Shown: positions 8,031 to 17,121, counted from the stretch's first letter. The stretch is DNA of 64,000 bases from Anaerolineales bacterium (GCA_020634895.1 JACKAV010000004.1:186001-250000); one strand, 5' to 3'. The notes: generated by a model from the letters alone, not told the origin. A program made the numbers and translations.

Positions 8031-9548
8031 CTACGGGTTCAAATCGTACAAGATATACCCATCCCCTTCAATGGCGATGGGATACGTATCGAGAATCTTT
8101 TTCAGTCCCGGCTGTTTTTCCAACTGCCCGAACGCCGTCACAAGGAAATAATCTTTGCCAGCGGTCAACTCATCGAATTGCGCGGCGTTATCCTTATCCG
8201 GGTTGCGGGTGGCGCTTAGCTCCGTGGCGAGGGGCCACAAATCCACTTTGCGCCAGCCGTAAAGCATGAGGCGATAACCGTAATCCTGAGTCAACGCAAT
8301 GACCTTTGCATCGGCAGGGAAGGCTTCGCCAACCTGATTCCAAAACGCAGGTTCGTGGCGGAAACTTTCCGCGACCAGAACAGAACGCGCCGCATACGCC
8401 TGATAGCTGATCACAACAACCACCAATGCGACGAAACCCGCGCGTCCGACTCCGCCGATGCCTGATATATACTCCACAAGCGGATTCAACGCCACAGCCA
8501 AGCCAAGCACAATGATGGGGATGAGTTGAATATGGTAATAACTATGCGTGTACATCTGGAAAGGCAGCGTCAAGCCGTAAAGGACGTAACCGATCCACAA
8601 GCTGACCAGCAGCCAGCGCATCCGCGACGGAGCGATGAGTGCGCCCGCAATGCTGAAGAAGAGGATGGTCAAACCGAAGAGTGTGCCGAGGAACGCCAGC
8701 CACTTGGTGTAGAAGTCTGTGCTGGTGACAAGCTTCATCAATGCGACTGTCCACGAGAAGAAGTATTCGGTGGAACGTCCATGATTGAAAACAACGTAGA
8801 ACAACAAGGCAGGGGCGACCATGATGACAGCCATGGTCCATACCTGTTTGGATTTCCAGAAATCCCTGCCGAGTGTGAAAAGTACCAGCGAAATCGCCGC
8901 CGCACCGACAAAGAACGCAATGACAACTTTTACAAAAGCGGCAAACCCAAGAAAGACAGCGGCAAGGATCGCCCATTTCCATGTTGACCTCGCCCCCAGC
9001 CCTTCTCCATTCAGGAGGGGCGAATGGTCTTCGCTCCATCTGTATAGGAAATAAATACCGATGACAAAAGCGGATGTCATCAACGGGTCTGGTTGGAAGG
9101 AGCGGCTGACTTCAACCGAGAATGGCAGGACGAAATAATACGCCAGCGCGATCAACGCCGCCCACGGATTTGTCACCCGGCGCATCAGGTCGAAGAGGGC
9201 AACTCCCGCCGCGAGCCAGAAGAACGTCTCCCAAATGCGGGCAACAGCGATGTTCTCGCCACCGGTCAGGAAGTAGGAATAACCGACGATGGTCTCAATG
9301 ACAGGAGGTTCATATTTGCCGACAGAATTCGCAAATGACGTTGCAAGCTGCCGCTGTTCCTCCGTTGCGGATGGCAGCGCGTTGTAATAGATCTCGCGCG
9401 CAACAAGCGAGTTGCGAAGCTGGCGTGAGGTATGAAAGTCAAGCGGAGGGTCGGTCAGGTCGATGAGTCGGAGGAGTCCACCCAGGGCGAGGAGAAGGAT
9501 AAAGAGGACAGACCAGGTTTGAGGTCGGGTTCGAGGCGTGGTATTCAT
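8031..9548 (-). CDS. ArnT/PMT-like GT-C glycosyltransferase (GT39 family)
   Basis: 505 residues from the ATG at 9548 (a TTG one codon upstream is less likely). About 12 membrane helices; the first loop has LIDLTDPPLDFHTSRQL as in the paralog at 3734. The end (LTQDYGYRLMLYGW ... EGDGYILYDLNP) is also shared. Predicted to move a sugar from polyprenyl phosphate to a glycan outside the membrane. It starts 4 bp after the DUF115-type gene stops, so the two are coupled. Residues about 170-185 (SPLLNGEGLG) appear to be a translated repeat. Confidence 0.85.
   Translation of the reverse strand: MNTTPRTRPQTWSVLFILLLALGGLLRLIDLTDPPLDFHTSRQLRNSLVAREIYYNALPSATEEQRQLATSFANSVGKYEPPVIETIVGYSYFLTGGENIAVARIWETFFWLAAGVALFDLMRRVTNPWAALIALAYYFVLPFSVEVSRSFQPDPLMTSAFVIGIYFLYRWSEDHSPLLNGEGLGARSTWKWAILAAVFLGFAAFVKVVIAFFVGAAAISLVLFTLGRDFWKSKQVWTMAVIMVAPALLFYVVFNHGRSTEYFFSWTVALMKLVTSTDFYTKWLAFLGTLFGLTILFFSIAGALIAPSRMRWLLVSLWIGYVLYGLTLPFQMYTHSYYHIQLIPIIVLGLAVALNPLVEYISGIGGVGRAGFVALVVVVISYQAYAARSVLVAESFRHEPAFWNQVGEAFPADAKVIALTQDYGYRLMLYGWRKVDLWPLATELSATRNPDKDNAAQFDELTAGKDYFLVTAFGQLEKQPGLKKILDTYPIAIEGDGYILYDLNP
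8985..9027. repeat. Repeat-like insert inside the second GT39 gene
   Basis: The plus strand reads cgcccccagcccttctcc-att-caggaggggcga, a typical 'CTCACCCCCAGCCC...' intergenic repeat half, encoding SPLLNGEGLGAR on the minus strand without a frameshift. It sits in the loop equivalent to the insert at 4689-4733. Confidence 0.65.
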
Positions 9549-9552
9549 CAAA

Positions 9553-10368
9553 TTAGAAGAGCGAATTGTAGTCCACTTTCGGGAAGACGGTCAGTTTGCC
9601 GCCGATGGTCGCATCCACGACCTGACGCCCCGCCTTGGCGTAGGCTTCGCGCGCCATAATGTAACCGACTTCAGAAGTATCGAGATCAGGCAGCTGCCAT
9701 TTGACGCCCTTGCCAAAATAATTCGGCATGAAGTGATTGGGGTCGTCGCCTTCGGAGACAATGGTCTTATTGGCATCGCCCTTGGACGCAAAGTTATGAT
9801 CGACGCCGATGAGAATGGACTGTTCGATGCCCATGTGATACGCAAGCTGCAAGGCAAGGTTCGTGACCGTTGCGCCTTCCCACACGCGCCCGCGCGCATC
9901 GGTGGAAAATTTGGGCCCGGTGTAGGTGGTGTAAACAAAGGTGGGAAGATTGATGATCGGCATTTTCGGATCGTAATGCCGATGCGAGCGCCACGCAATG
10001 AACTGCGGAACGTCAAGCGCGATGAAGTCATCCACAAACTGTTCGATGACAAGATCATTGGTGACGCAAATATAAGACGTGGTGAAACCGAGTTCAGGGA
10101 ACGCGAGATAGATTCGGTTCATGCCAAAGGTGACCTCATTCCTGAGTTTGCTGAGGTCGGTCTGCTTTAACGACGGTCCGTTGCCAATGATGAAGGCGCG
10201 TTTGCCCTTGTGAATATCTTTTAGCGCGGCAAGACGTTTGATACTCTCACGCCGCCACGGATGAAAATATGCAGCAGGAAGCTGCGGGATGCGGCGAAAG
10301 CCGTCGTAGGTGTCGCGCGTAAATTGCCAGAGAGGTTGGGGGACGATCCGCTTCAGGGTATTTTTCAT
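9553..10368 (-). CDS. DUF115 / MptE-like protein
   Basis: 271 residues. IIGNGPSL at 60-67 is the glycine-rich loop of the DUF115 (6-hydroxymethylpterin diphosphokinase MptE-like) family, which also includes motility-associated factors linked to nonulosonate glycosylation. Later motifs are FGMNRIYLAF and GVDHNF. In surface-glycan clusters these proteins are usually taken to act in sugar transfer, possibly with nucleotide-activated nonulosonic acids; that is inference here. The ATG overlaps the stop of the preceding membrane protein by 4 bp (ATGA). Confidence 0.75.
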   Translation of the reverse strand: MKNTLKRIVPQPLWQFTRDTYDGFRRIPQLPAAYFHPWRRESIKRLAALKDIHKGKRAFIIGNGPSLKQTDLSKLRNEVTFGMNRIYLAFPELGFTTSYICVTNDLVIEQFVDDFIALDVPQFIAWRSHRHYDPKMPIINLPTFVYTTYTGPKFSTDARGRVWEGATVTNLALQLAYHMGIEQSILIGVDHNFASKGDANKTIVSEGDDPNHFMPNYFGKGVKWQLPDLDTSEVGYIMAREAYAKAGRQVVDATIGGKLTVFPKVDYNSLF

Positions 10369-10745
10369 GAGGTTAAGTAATAGTCTTTGAGGGCATACAG
10401 GCTGCCCAGGATGGCAATGTCAAACAAGGCGGCGATCACAAAAAGAAAATCTATAAAGCCGAAGATGGAGAAAAGGATATTTGCCACGCTGATGAAGATA
10501 CAAATAAAGAAAGCCCACTTTTCGCGTTCAGTTACGATGTGCGCCCCATATAAAAGGGAGCCGATCATGACGATAAAAAAGACGCCAACCATAACCGACG
10601 TCCAGCCATTACCATCCCTTGTCATTTGATAGACAAAGATCACGCCCAATAAAAGCCACCAAGCCGCGTTGAAATAGAACAGGAGCCTTGCCAGAAAAAG
10701 GCTGGATTCAAATCTGTTGCTTATCTTCTTTCTTTTTCGTGTCAT
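10365..10745 (-). CDS. Small four-helix membrane protein, first of a pair
   Basis: 126 residues with four hydrophobic helices and a basic N-terminus (MTRKRKKISNRF). The third and fourth helices resemble those of the next gene upstream (NILFSIFGFIDFLFVIAALF versus NMVLTIFDQIGFVDILFVIL), so the two look like tandem duplicates. Translationally coupled through ATGA to the DUF115 gene. No known family recognised. Confidence 0.75.
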   Translation of the reverse strand: MTRKRKKISNRFESSLFLARLLFYFNAAWWLLLGVIFVYQMTRDGNGWTSVMVGVFFIVMIGSLLYGAHIVTEREKWAFFICIFISVANILFSIFGFIDFLFVIAALFDIAILGSLYALKDYYLTS

Positions 10746-10758
10746 TCTCTTTGAACCT

Positions 10759-11109
10759 TTAATTAACAGATGTAAATTCTTTACGCGAAAGGTAAAGCAA
10801 AACCAGCGCAGCCACGTTCAAGATGACAAAGAGAATGTCAACAAACCCTATTTGATCGAATATGGTCAGCACCATATTCAAAAGCAGGATAAACATACTG
10901 ACCTGAAAAGCCCTTTTGCTTTTCTTCTTCAGCCAGAAATAACAAGCCAGCACAATGGCTGAATCCATGATCATGGAAAACGCGAGCACAGCATACCAGC
11001 CTGCCATATCCGGTTTCTCCCCAAGGCGGGTCAGCCAAAGGATACCGATCACAGACAGGAACGCAGAGATCAGTAAAAGCAAATAACGTACAGGTTGCAG
11101 GGTTTTCAT
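10759..11109 (-). CDS. Small four-helix membrane protein, second of a pair
   Basis: 116 residues, four predicted membrane helices, no catalytic motif visible. Paralogous in layout to the protein encoded at 10365-10745, 13 bp downstream, and 3 bp after the SDR stop. Perhaps a membrane partner for nearby enzymes; function unknown. Confidence 0.72.
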   Translation of the reverse strand: MKTLQPVRYLLLLISAFLSVIGILWLTRLGEKPDMAGWYAVLAFSMIMDSAIVLACYFWLKKKSKRAFQVSMFILLLNMVLTIFDQIGFVDILFVILNVAALVLLYLSRKEFTSVN

Positions 11110-11112
11110 AGA

Positions 11113-11868
11113 CTACTCCGTGCTAAGTCGTGCTGTGGCGCCGCCGTCCACGATCATGGCTTGACCGGTCATGAACGAGGATTGTTCGTTATCGGCGAGG
11201 AAATAAATGGCGTGGGCGATCTCTTCGGGCGAACCCACCCGCCCATTGACGGTCTTGCGCGCAAGGTTATCGAGCCGCTCCTGCACATCGCCCGAGCCGA
11301 CATGTCCGCGTCCAAGACCAGCCCGCAGCATGGGCGTATCCACTGCGCCGGGAAGAATGGCGTTGACACGAATATTATCAGGCGCAAATTCGATCGCCAT
11401 GGCACGCGTCAACGCGAGCAAGCCGCCTTTGGATGCGGCGTACGCGGCGATATTCGCGGATGTCTGCACAGCGTGGACGGATGAGACGTTGACGATCGCG
11501 CCTCCACCTCCGGACCTTAGGAGTGGGTGCGCCAATTTGACTCCGAGGAACACTGACCGCAGATTCGCCGCCATGACCGCATCCCATTCCTCTACCGTGG
11601 TTTGGACAAGCGGTTTGGCAACCTGCAACGCGGCATTATTCACGAGCGCATCGAGTGAATCCGTATAGCCTTTGGCGTTCTCGAAAATGGATTCCATATC
11701 TTCGGCGCGCGAGATGTCGGACTGAATGAAGAGTCCGGCTTCAGGGAAATCGCTGCCAAACTCGTTACGGTCCACGCCGATGACACGCCAGCCTTTTTGA
11801 GCAAAGAGAGCGACAGTGGCGCGGCCAATTCCACCCGCCGCGCCTGTGATGAGGATTGTTTTTGTCAT
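11113..11868 (-). CDS. Short-chain dehydrogenase/reductase
   Basis: 251 residues, a full classical SDR: TGAAGGIG at 8-15 for NAD(P), NNAA at 77-80, Ser129/130, and Y143-x3-K147 in the active site. D33 after the second strand suggests NAD preference. The C-terminal SSFMTGQAMIVDGG is typical of FabG-like SDRs. Placed among glycan genes, it may oxidise or reduce a sugar or polyol intermediate; the substrate cannot be inferred. Confidence 0.88.
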   Translation of the reverse strand: MTKTILITGAAGGIGRATVALFAQKGWRVIGVDRNEFGSDFPEAGLFIQSDISRAEDMESIFENAKGYTDSLDALVNNAALQVAKPLVQTTVEEWDAVMAANLRSVFLGVKLAHPLLRSGGGGAIVNVSSVHAVQTSANIAAYAASKGGLLALTRAMAIEFAPDNIRVNAILPGAVDTPMLRAGLGRGHVGSGDVQERLDNLARKTVNGRVGSPEEIAHAIYFLADNEQSSFMTGQAMIVDGGATARLSTE

Positions 11869-11873
11869 AGTTT

Positions 11874-11925
11874 ATGTACACGGAGTGACACGGATTTCAC
11901 GGAAAGAGCTTAATAAGTTACGGAT
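11874..11925. repeat. Outer left arm of the GxxExxY cassette
   Basis: TGTACACGGAGTGACACGG followed by ATTTCACGGAAAGAGCTT and AAGTTACGGATT. It is an inverted match to 12461-12493 and a direct match to 11968-12018, which ends in the 3' codons of the GxxExxY gene. It looks like a duplicated or decayed terminus of the same element. Confidence 0.75.
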
Positions 11926-11967
11926 TTTATCTACCCGTGTCAATATGCCTTTCTTTATTTGATCTTT

Positions 11968-12018
11968 TGTACATGCAGAACACGGAACTCACAGAAAGTG
12001 CTTTTAAGTTACGGATTG
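11968..12018. repeat. Inner left arm of the GxxExxY cassette
   Basis: TGTACATGCAGAACACGGAA then CTCACAGAAAGTGC and AAGTTACGGATT, a direct repeat of 11874-11925. The last bases encode the C-terminal NP-stop of the GxxExxY protein on the minus strand, so repeat and gene form one unit. Confidence 0.75.
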
Positions 12019-12437
12019 GGATTGACCCAAACTAACGAACCTTTCTTTGGGTTGTCATATATTTTACGTCGAAATTCCGCTTCACGTCCAAAGTTCAACA
12101 ACAAACCAACTTCGATCTCAGTCGCTTTTAAATAATTCAGAAGTTGGGCGCTGTGTGCGTCTATAAGTTTATCTGTCGATTTCAACTCAAGTAAGACCAG
12201 ATCATTTACGATCAGATCAGCTTTGAATTCGCCAACAATTTTTCCATGAAAATAAACGTTTATATCTTGCTGTCTTGCAACTTGAAATCCTATTTCAAGT
12301 AACAATGTTTCCAATGCACCTTCATACACCTTTTCAGAAAACCCGAAACCTAATTCCTTCTGAACTTGAAAGAAAGCGCCGATAATTCTCCCCGTCAATT
12401 CAGAATGTCTACCTTCAAATTTATGCTTGGTTTCCAT
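12009..12437 (-). CDS. GxxExxY protein (PD-(D/E)XK nuclease-like fold)
   Basis: 142 residues from the ATG at 12437, preceded by GGAGGTG at ideal spacing; the longer TTG frame to 12458 is unlikely. The name-giving motif is GFSEKVYEGAL. Further on, GEFKADLIVNDLVLLELKS carries the D...ExK pattern of PD-(D/E)XK nucleases. The family is widespread, often multicopy, and of unproven function. It is out of place among glycan genes and is bracketed by inverted repeats (left 11874-12018, right 12461-12493), suggesting a mobile or self-contained cassette. Nuclease activity is an inference. Confidence 0.88.
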   Translation of the reverse strand: METKHKFEGRHSELTGRIIGAFFQVQKELGFGFSEKVYEGALETLLLEIGFQVARQQDINVYFHGKIVGEFKADLIVNDLVLLELKSTDKLIDAHSAQLLNYLKATEIEVGLLLNFGREAEFRRKIYDNPKKGSLVWVNPNP

Positions 12438-12460
12438 ATCCACACCTCCGTCATTCAAAG

Positions 12461-12493
12461 ATTTTCCGTGTTTTCCGTCAAATCCGTGTACAA
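12461..12493. repeat. Right inverted arm of the GxxExxY cassette
   Basis: Read on the minus strand: TGTACACGGATTTGACGG then AAAACACGGAAAA. It matches the left arm at 11874-11906 in inverted orientation at nearly every base and lies just upstream of the gene's ribosome-binding site. Confidence 0.8.
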
Positions 12494-12497
12494 ATCA

Positions 12498-14063
12498 TTA
12501 ATTCTTAAGCCGAAAGACCAAACAAGGATCGATCGTATTTTCAAGCTGATAGTTGGCTTCCACAAACTCGAAGATATCATCCATGCTCGGCTGGATGTAC
12601 ATCTTCTTTTTGACCCCGGGTGTGGAATATTGCTCCTCGCGGGCAGCAGGGTCCAATGAAGGGATGGCGTCCACGGAGCGCGAACAGTCGAGGATAAGCT
12701 CGGGCGGATTCGAGGTCAGGTCGCTGATGTAACGATCCTCGATTTCCTTGGTCAATGAGCCTTCAAGGAAAAGCGGATAATACAAATACTTCACCGGCGA
12801 GGTGCGTCCCGCCATAAAGTTGACTCCCATTTCGGGATACCACGTCAGCACCAGATCTTCGGGGCTGGAGTTATCGCGGATATACGCCGACACCGGGTCA
12901 ATATATTCGCCGCCGCCCGCGCGGATCGTCTCACCGTACCTGCCCCATGAGGATGGAAAAATAATAAATAGCAAAACAACCAGAATAGTCGAAACGATCG
13001 CGCCGAGTCCCTCGCTCCAACCTTCCAGTGAAGAGACTTTGAAGGTCACCTGCCAAAACTCGGCAAAGATAAAAGCCGAATAGACCGCAACAGCCAGAGT
13101 CCAACTGATGTAGTAATGGGCAAAATTCCTGCCGGAGAGATTGCTCAACAGAATTTCGATCGGGAACCAGATCAGCAAAAAGGTTTCAAAGACGGTTACC
13201 TTGCGCTTCATAAAACTGACAAGGAAGCGCAGTCCCAGCCCGAACCATGCCGCCAGCGTAAACCATCCAACCCAGCCCATGCCATAACGCCCAAAGCCGC
13301 CAAAAATATCAAGCAATGCGCGGTCCTTGGCAGCGGAGTAGGTGAAGTTGAAAACAATGGACGCATTGATCATCTCCCATGCGTCACCGAGCAGGGCAAA
13401 GTAAAGGGACCACAAAATCAATGGAAGAACGAATCCAGCCAAAATCACGAGAAGGAGGCGAAGCACTTCCCCAACATGACGTTTGGATCCATAATACAAA
13501 ACAATCGCACCCATGATGGCGAACAATCCACCGATATTGTTGGCGCGGAAGGTAAAGCTCAAGCCGAACAACGCGCCGACCCAGATGTACTTCCAGTAAT
13601 TTTGTTCAACATCCACCATCGAAAAGAAAAGCACAAGTCCAGCCGCGTTGAAGAGCAGGGCAAACTCTTCGGTGTAATTTCCATAACCCAACACCGCGTG
13701 CAGACCCAGCCCTGCCATGAGCGAACCGAACAACGCTGCACCAATGCCCCAGCGTTTCGACAGGGTGGCATACAAAAGTATCAGCGTGCCAAAGATACAA
13801 ATGAATTCGACGAACCAAACACCCCACCGCGAACCATTTCCAAGCAGCAGCCCCAACGCGTTGATGTAAAAAATGCCGGGACCTTTTGAGTCCCAAAAAT
13901 CCTGATATGGGATTTTTCCGTTCAGTATCTGACTGCCTGCATATAGGAAAAAGCCGCCATCTCTGGCGGGCTTATCGAAAAAGGGATTGCCGAGGTCGAG
14001 CGCAAGCGCCGTCAGCAGGAAGAGAAAAATATAAGGCAATGCCTTCCGAAGTTTCGCCATCAT
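12498..14063 (-). CDS. Polytopic GT-C-like membrane glycosyltransferase
   Basis: 521 residues from the ATG at 14063 (AGGTGAAG upstream; ATGA overlap with the upstream dehydrogenase). About 11-12 membrane helices, then a C-terminal soluble region. The first extracytoplasmic loop reads PARDGGFFLYAG ... DFWDSKGPGIFYINAL, the acidic first-loop signature of an ArnT/GT39-related GT-C group. Likely transfers a lipid-phosphate-activated sugar outside the membrane. Coupling to a hydroxyacid dehydrogenase suggests one biosynthetic branch. Sugar unknown. Confidence 0.8.
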   Translation of the reverse strand: MMAKLRKALPYIFLFLLTALALDLGNPFFDKPARDGGFFLYAGSQILNGKIPYQDFWDSKGPGIFYINALGLLLGNGSRWGVWFVEFICIFGTLILLYATLSKRWGIGAALFGSLMAGLGLHAVLGYGNYTEEFALLFNAAGLVLFFSMVDVEQNYWKYIWVGALFGLSFTFRANNIGGLFAIMGAIVLYYGSKRHVGEVLRLLLVILAGFVLPLILWSLYFALLGDAWEMINASIVFNFTYSAAKDRALLDIFGGFGRYGMGWVGWFTLAAWFGLGLRFLVSFMKRKVTVFETFLLIWFPIEILLSNLSGRNFAHYYISWTLAVAVYSAFIFAEFWQVTFKVSSLEGWSEGLGAIVSTILVVLLFIIFPSSWGRYGETIRAGGGEYIDPVSAYIRDNSSPEDLVLTWYPEMGVNFMAGRTSPVKYLYYPLFLEGSLTKEIEDRYISDLTSNPPELILDCSRSVDAIPSLDPAAREEQYSTPGVKKKMYIQPSMDDIFEFVEANYQLENTIDPCLVFRLKN

Positions 14064-15007
14064 TTCTTCACCTGCATACCCAGCCCCTCCACAAGATTTT
14101 TGATCGTGCTCCAATGGATGCGTTCCCACGCGGTCGGGCTGGAGTTGGAATTATGCGGCGCGAGTAAAACGTTATCCATTTTCAAAAGCGGACTATCCAA
14201 AGGAAGCGGCTCGAATTCGAAGACGTCAAGCGCCGCGCCTCCAATTTGACCGGAGCTGAGTGCCGCGACCAAAGCCTTTTCCTCCACGATGGGACCGCGC
14301 GCAGTGTTGATAAGAACGGCAGTAGACTTCATCTTTGAGAGCGTGTCCGCATTGACAAGGTGATGCGACGTCGGGTTGAGATCGCAGTTGACGGAGACAA
14401 AATCGGCATTCGCGAGCAGCGTATAGAGATCGGTCATTTCGATGCCGCTCTCACCGACAAAGACGTGGTCGACATCGATAATGTCCGTACCGTAGACTTT
14501 CATGCCAAAGGCTTTCGCGCGGCGGGTAACAGCTTTGCCAATATTACCAACACCGATCACACCCAATGTACATTCGCTGAGAGTCCTGCCGGGAATCTTC
14601 TTCCACTCACCGTTCTTCATGGCTTTGTCCATCCACGGACCGCGGCGGGCGAAGGCAAGCATGTAACCGAGAACCGTATCCGCGACGGGGGTGGTGAAAG
14701 CATTCGGCGTTCGCCCAAGCTTCACTCCGTGTTTCGCACAAGCCCCGGCGTCGATCGAATCGACTCCAGTCCCCCACTTGGAAATGACCTTCAAGCGCGG
14801 CAGACAGGCTTCGATCACGCGCGCAGTATAACGGTCATCACCACAGATCGTTCCATCGAACTGACCGGCATATTTGAGGATGTCCTCCTCCTCCATACGC
14901 TCTTCGACATCAGGCACGATCAACTCGATACCGTAATCCGCAAGTACCGGGCGGAAGCGGTCAAGAAAGGGAATCATATAAGGGGCGGTCATCAAAACAG
15001 TTGGCAT
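14060..15007 (-). CDS. D-2-hydroxyacid dehydrogenase (phosphoglycerate dehydrogenase-like)
   Basis: 315 residues. The NAD-binding core has GVGNIG at 152-157 and an acidic D175 after the second strand. The catalytic set is R237 (NTARGP), E266 and H285 (APHNSN). This is the catalytic plus NAD domain only, without the C-terminal ACT domain of housekeeping SerA. In a glycan locus it may make or use a hydroxy/keto acid, such as a precursor for lactyl or glyceryl decoration, but that is a guess. Its stop overlaps the next gene by ATGA. Confidence 0.88.
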   Translation of the reverse strand: MPTVLMTAPYMIPFLDRFRPVLADYGIELIVPDVEERMEEEDILKYAGQFDGTICGDDRYTARVIEACLPRLKVISKWGTGVDSIDAGACAKHGVKLGRTPNAFTTPVADTVLGYMLAFARRGPWMDKAMKNGEWKKIPGRTLSECTLGVIGVGNIGKAVTRRAKAFGMKVYGTDIIDVDHVFVGESGIEMTDLYTLLANADFVSVNCDLNPTSHHLVNADTLSKMKSTAVLINTARGPIVEEKALVAALSSGQIGGAALDVFEFEPLPLDSPLLKMDNVLLAPHNSNSSPTAWERIHWSTIKNLVEGLGMQVKK

Positions 15008-15019
15008 GGTTTATCCTTT

Positions 15020-15090
15020 CCCTCACCCTAACCCTCTCCCAAAGGGAGAGGGAACTCCCTTCCCCTTCGGGGGAAGGGTTGGGGATGAGG
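15020..15090. repeat. 'ccctcaccctaaccctctccc' intergenic repeat with two hairpins
   Basis: CTCTCCC-aaa-GGGAGAG and TTCCCCTTC-GGGGGAA are adjacent stems, the whole ending GGTTGGGGATGAGGG, which mirrors the start CCCTCACCC. A related short copy is at 49791-49830. Lies between two minus-strand genes and might also attenuate transcription. Confidence 0.8.
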
Positions 15091-15093
15091 GCA

Positions 15094-17121
15094 TTACTCA
15101 CAAATTTTCTTCGTAATGAAATCGTTCACTTCAGTTGAAAGCGTTTCGTTCCCGGCAAGATACTTCATATTGTTACAAACTTGCAGCCGCAAATATTTAT
15201 CCAGAACGACCAGTTTGGTCATATCGCGGATCTTATCCACATTGCCCTGCACAGCATACGCCTGCATAAAGGGAATCCACTCGAGCGGATCGTTGGGGTA
15301 ATATCCCTTGCTCAATGCCTCATCGAGCAATTGGGGAATCGCATTCCAATCTCCGCGCTGACGGGCAAGGTCCGCGGACTGATAATAATAGCACCAGCCA
15401 TGTTCGGGCTCCGCGCCGAAGATGTTCGCAGGCGGCGTTGACATTTCGGCATCGGTTTGTACCGAATCCAATTTTGAATACGGCGCGATCATCACCACCC
15501 GACCATCGTCATAGGAATTCAACTCGGGCGAAGCGCCGTTGATGAATCTCACGCAGCTATTCTCACTCGACTGCACCATCACCAGCACATTGCCAAAATC
15601 GCGCTCAAGATAATTTCCGCGCCGCAGCGGAGTCTCCACGCCGCCGTTCGTCGTGATCTGTGTCACCGTATTTCCATCCAGCACAGCCGCGGGGAGTTTC
15701 ACCACCACCGGGTCATTGCTTTGCTTTTCAGGATAATAAATAAAATTCGCAGGGCTCCAAATAAAATAATCCTCGCTCAACGGGCTGCCAGGATGCGACG
15801 CGATCAACGTCACGCCCTCTTCAATCTTCGGCGCGCGCCAAGCCACCTGCCACCAAAAATTCTGCGTTGCCTCCGTCTCATACACATAGCGGACCGTGTT
15901 GCCGTAATGCGTCAACACCGCGATCACCACCAGCAGTCCCATCACGGTAACTTGCGTACTTCTCTTTGCAATACTTTCAACGAGCAGCGCCAACAGCATG
16001 ACCGCGCCAACGGAAGCGATCAACGTATAGCGCGAATAATCCGGCAATGTGACATGACGGTTGACAAGGATGACGGGAATCAATCCGCCAGCCATCGCAA
16101 GCAGACTGACAAACAGCGTCTCACGCGTCGTTCCCGTATCGGAGTTGGATTCACTTTCAGAAAGCGTTTCCCCCGCCCAGCGGATTCCCGCCAGCAGCGC
16201 CGTCACCGCAAGCGCCGCCCAGACGATTGCCACAGCCATATCCTTCAGCCGCATGGGAAACGCCAGTTGATAAACCGGCAAACTCCACGCCGCAACTGTG
16301 ACCGTGAAAAAGTCCTGAATTAGATAGTTGAGCCACCAAAGGGCGATCAACGGATCGGTCAATATCTGCGTGACCTGCAACCCCACGTCCGTTGCCTTGC
16401 GCTCGGAGCTGAAGAAAAACAAACGCCAGACTAAAAATCCCGCCGCGATAAGCAGATAAGGCAGACTTACAGCAATGATCTTCGTTACTTTTTGGCGGAA
16501 CGTCTCGCCTTGCGCGCGCCACATCAGCACCATGATTGCCGCAAAGCGGAATACCTCAATGCCGATGAAATATTCCATCTGACTCAAATAGCCCCAGCCG
16601 GTAAGAACGGACGCAACGATCAGCAGAATCTTTTTCGCGCGGTCTGCGGTCAACACCGCCCTGATCGTCAATGCGACCGAAAGCGTAGCGAGGAACAGCC
16701 CTAAGATATGCGATTGATAGTCAATTGCATTCGGCATGGACAAAAAGCCGGGGTAAATGGCGAAGAACAAGCCGCTAACAAAGGCAAAAGAGTTCCGCTT
16801 TTCCCATAACATCTTCATCGTCCAGTAGACAAAGATGCCGCTGAAAGCGCGGAACAGGAAGGCGCTCAGGTGATACCAAAGCGGATTGAACCCAAAGACC
16901 GAGAACAAGGGAATCATCGCCAGCGCGCGCCCGGGGCGGTCAATGGCAAATATCTCATGGAAGAAGCTGGGACCTTTAACCTGCATGTCGTACATCAGGT
17001 ACCAGTCATCGTTGAGATAACCGAGGCGGCTGACCAATGGCAGATAGGCGATTCCTGCAATGACCAGAATCAGAAGGGCGCCGAACCAGAATGAATTGAG
17101 TTTATTTTTTAGGGTTTGCAT
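15094..17121 (-). CDS. Large GT-C-like membrane protein, paralog of 51728-53755
   Basis: 675 residues, the same length as its paralog. About 12 membrane helices up to residue ~420. The first loop has GYLNDDWYLMYDM and FAIDRPGRAL (the paralog has YYKDDWYYIYDGM and FRIDRPARG). The D-D pair and DRP motif are shared and likely mark a GT-C active site. A soluble C-terminal half contains a TPR-like helical stretch (DLARQRGDWNAIPQLLDEAL). Predicted extracytoplasmic glycosyltransferase; no experimentally known relative recognised. Confidence 0.75.
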   Translation of the reverse strand: MQTLKNKLNSFWFGALLILVIAGIAYLPLVSRLGYLNDDWYLMYDMQVKGPSFFHEIFAIDRPGRALAMIPLFSVFGFNPLWYHLSAFLFRAFSGIFVYWTMKMLWEKRNSFAFVSGLFFAIYPGFLSMPNAIDYQSHILGLFLATLSVALTIRAVLTADRAKKILLIVASVLTGWGYLSQMEYFIGIEVFRFAAIMVLMWRAQGETFRQKVTKIIAVSLPYLLIAAGFLVWRLFFFSSERKATDVGLQVTQILTDPLIALWWLNYLIQDFFTVTVAAWSLPVYQLAFPMRLKDMAVAIVWAALAVTALLAGIRWAGETLSESESNSDTGTTRETLFVSLLAMAGGLIPVILVNRHVTLPDYSRYTLIASVGAVMLLALLVESIAKRSTQVTVMGLLVVIAVLTHYGNTVRYVYETEATQNFWWQVAWRAPKIEEGVTLIASHPGSPLSEDYFIWSPANFIYYPEKQSNDPVVVKLPAAVLDGNTVTQITTNGGVETPLRRGNYLERDFGNVLVMVQSSENSCVRFINGASPELNSYDDGRVVMIAPYSKLDSVQTDAEMSTPPANIFGAEPEHGWCYYYQSADLARQRGDWNAIPQLLDEALSKGYYPNDPLEWIPFMQAYAVQGNVDKIRDMTKLVVLDKYLRLQVCNNMKYLAGNETLSTEVNDFITKKICE

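Noticed and set aside
13116..13889. 257-codon plus-strand frame opposite a GT-C gene
   Set aside because: Highly charged translation typical of the reverse strand of membrane-protein codons; no ribosome site or homology pattern.
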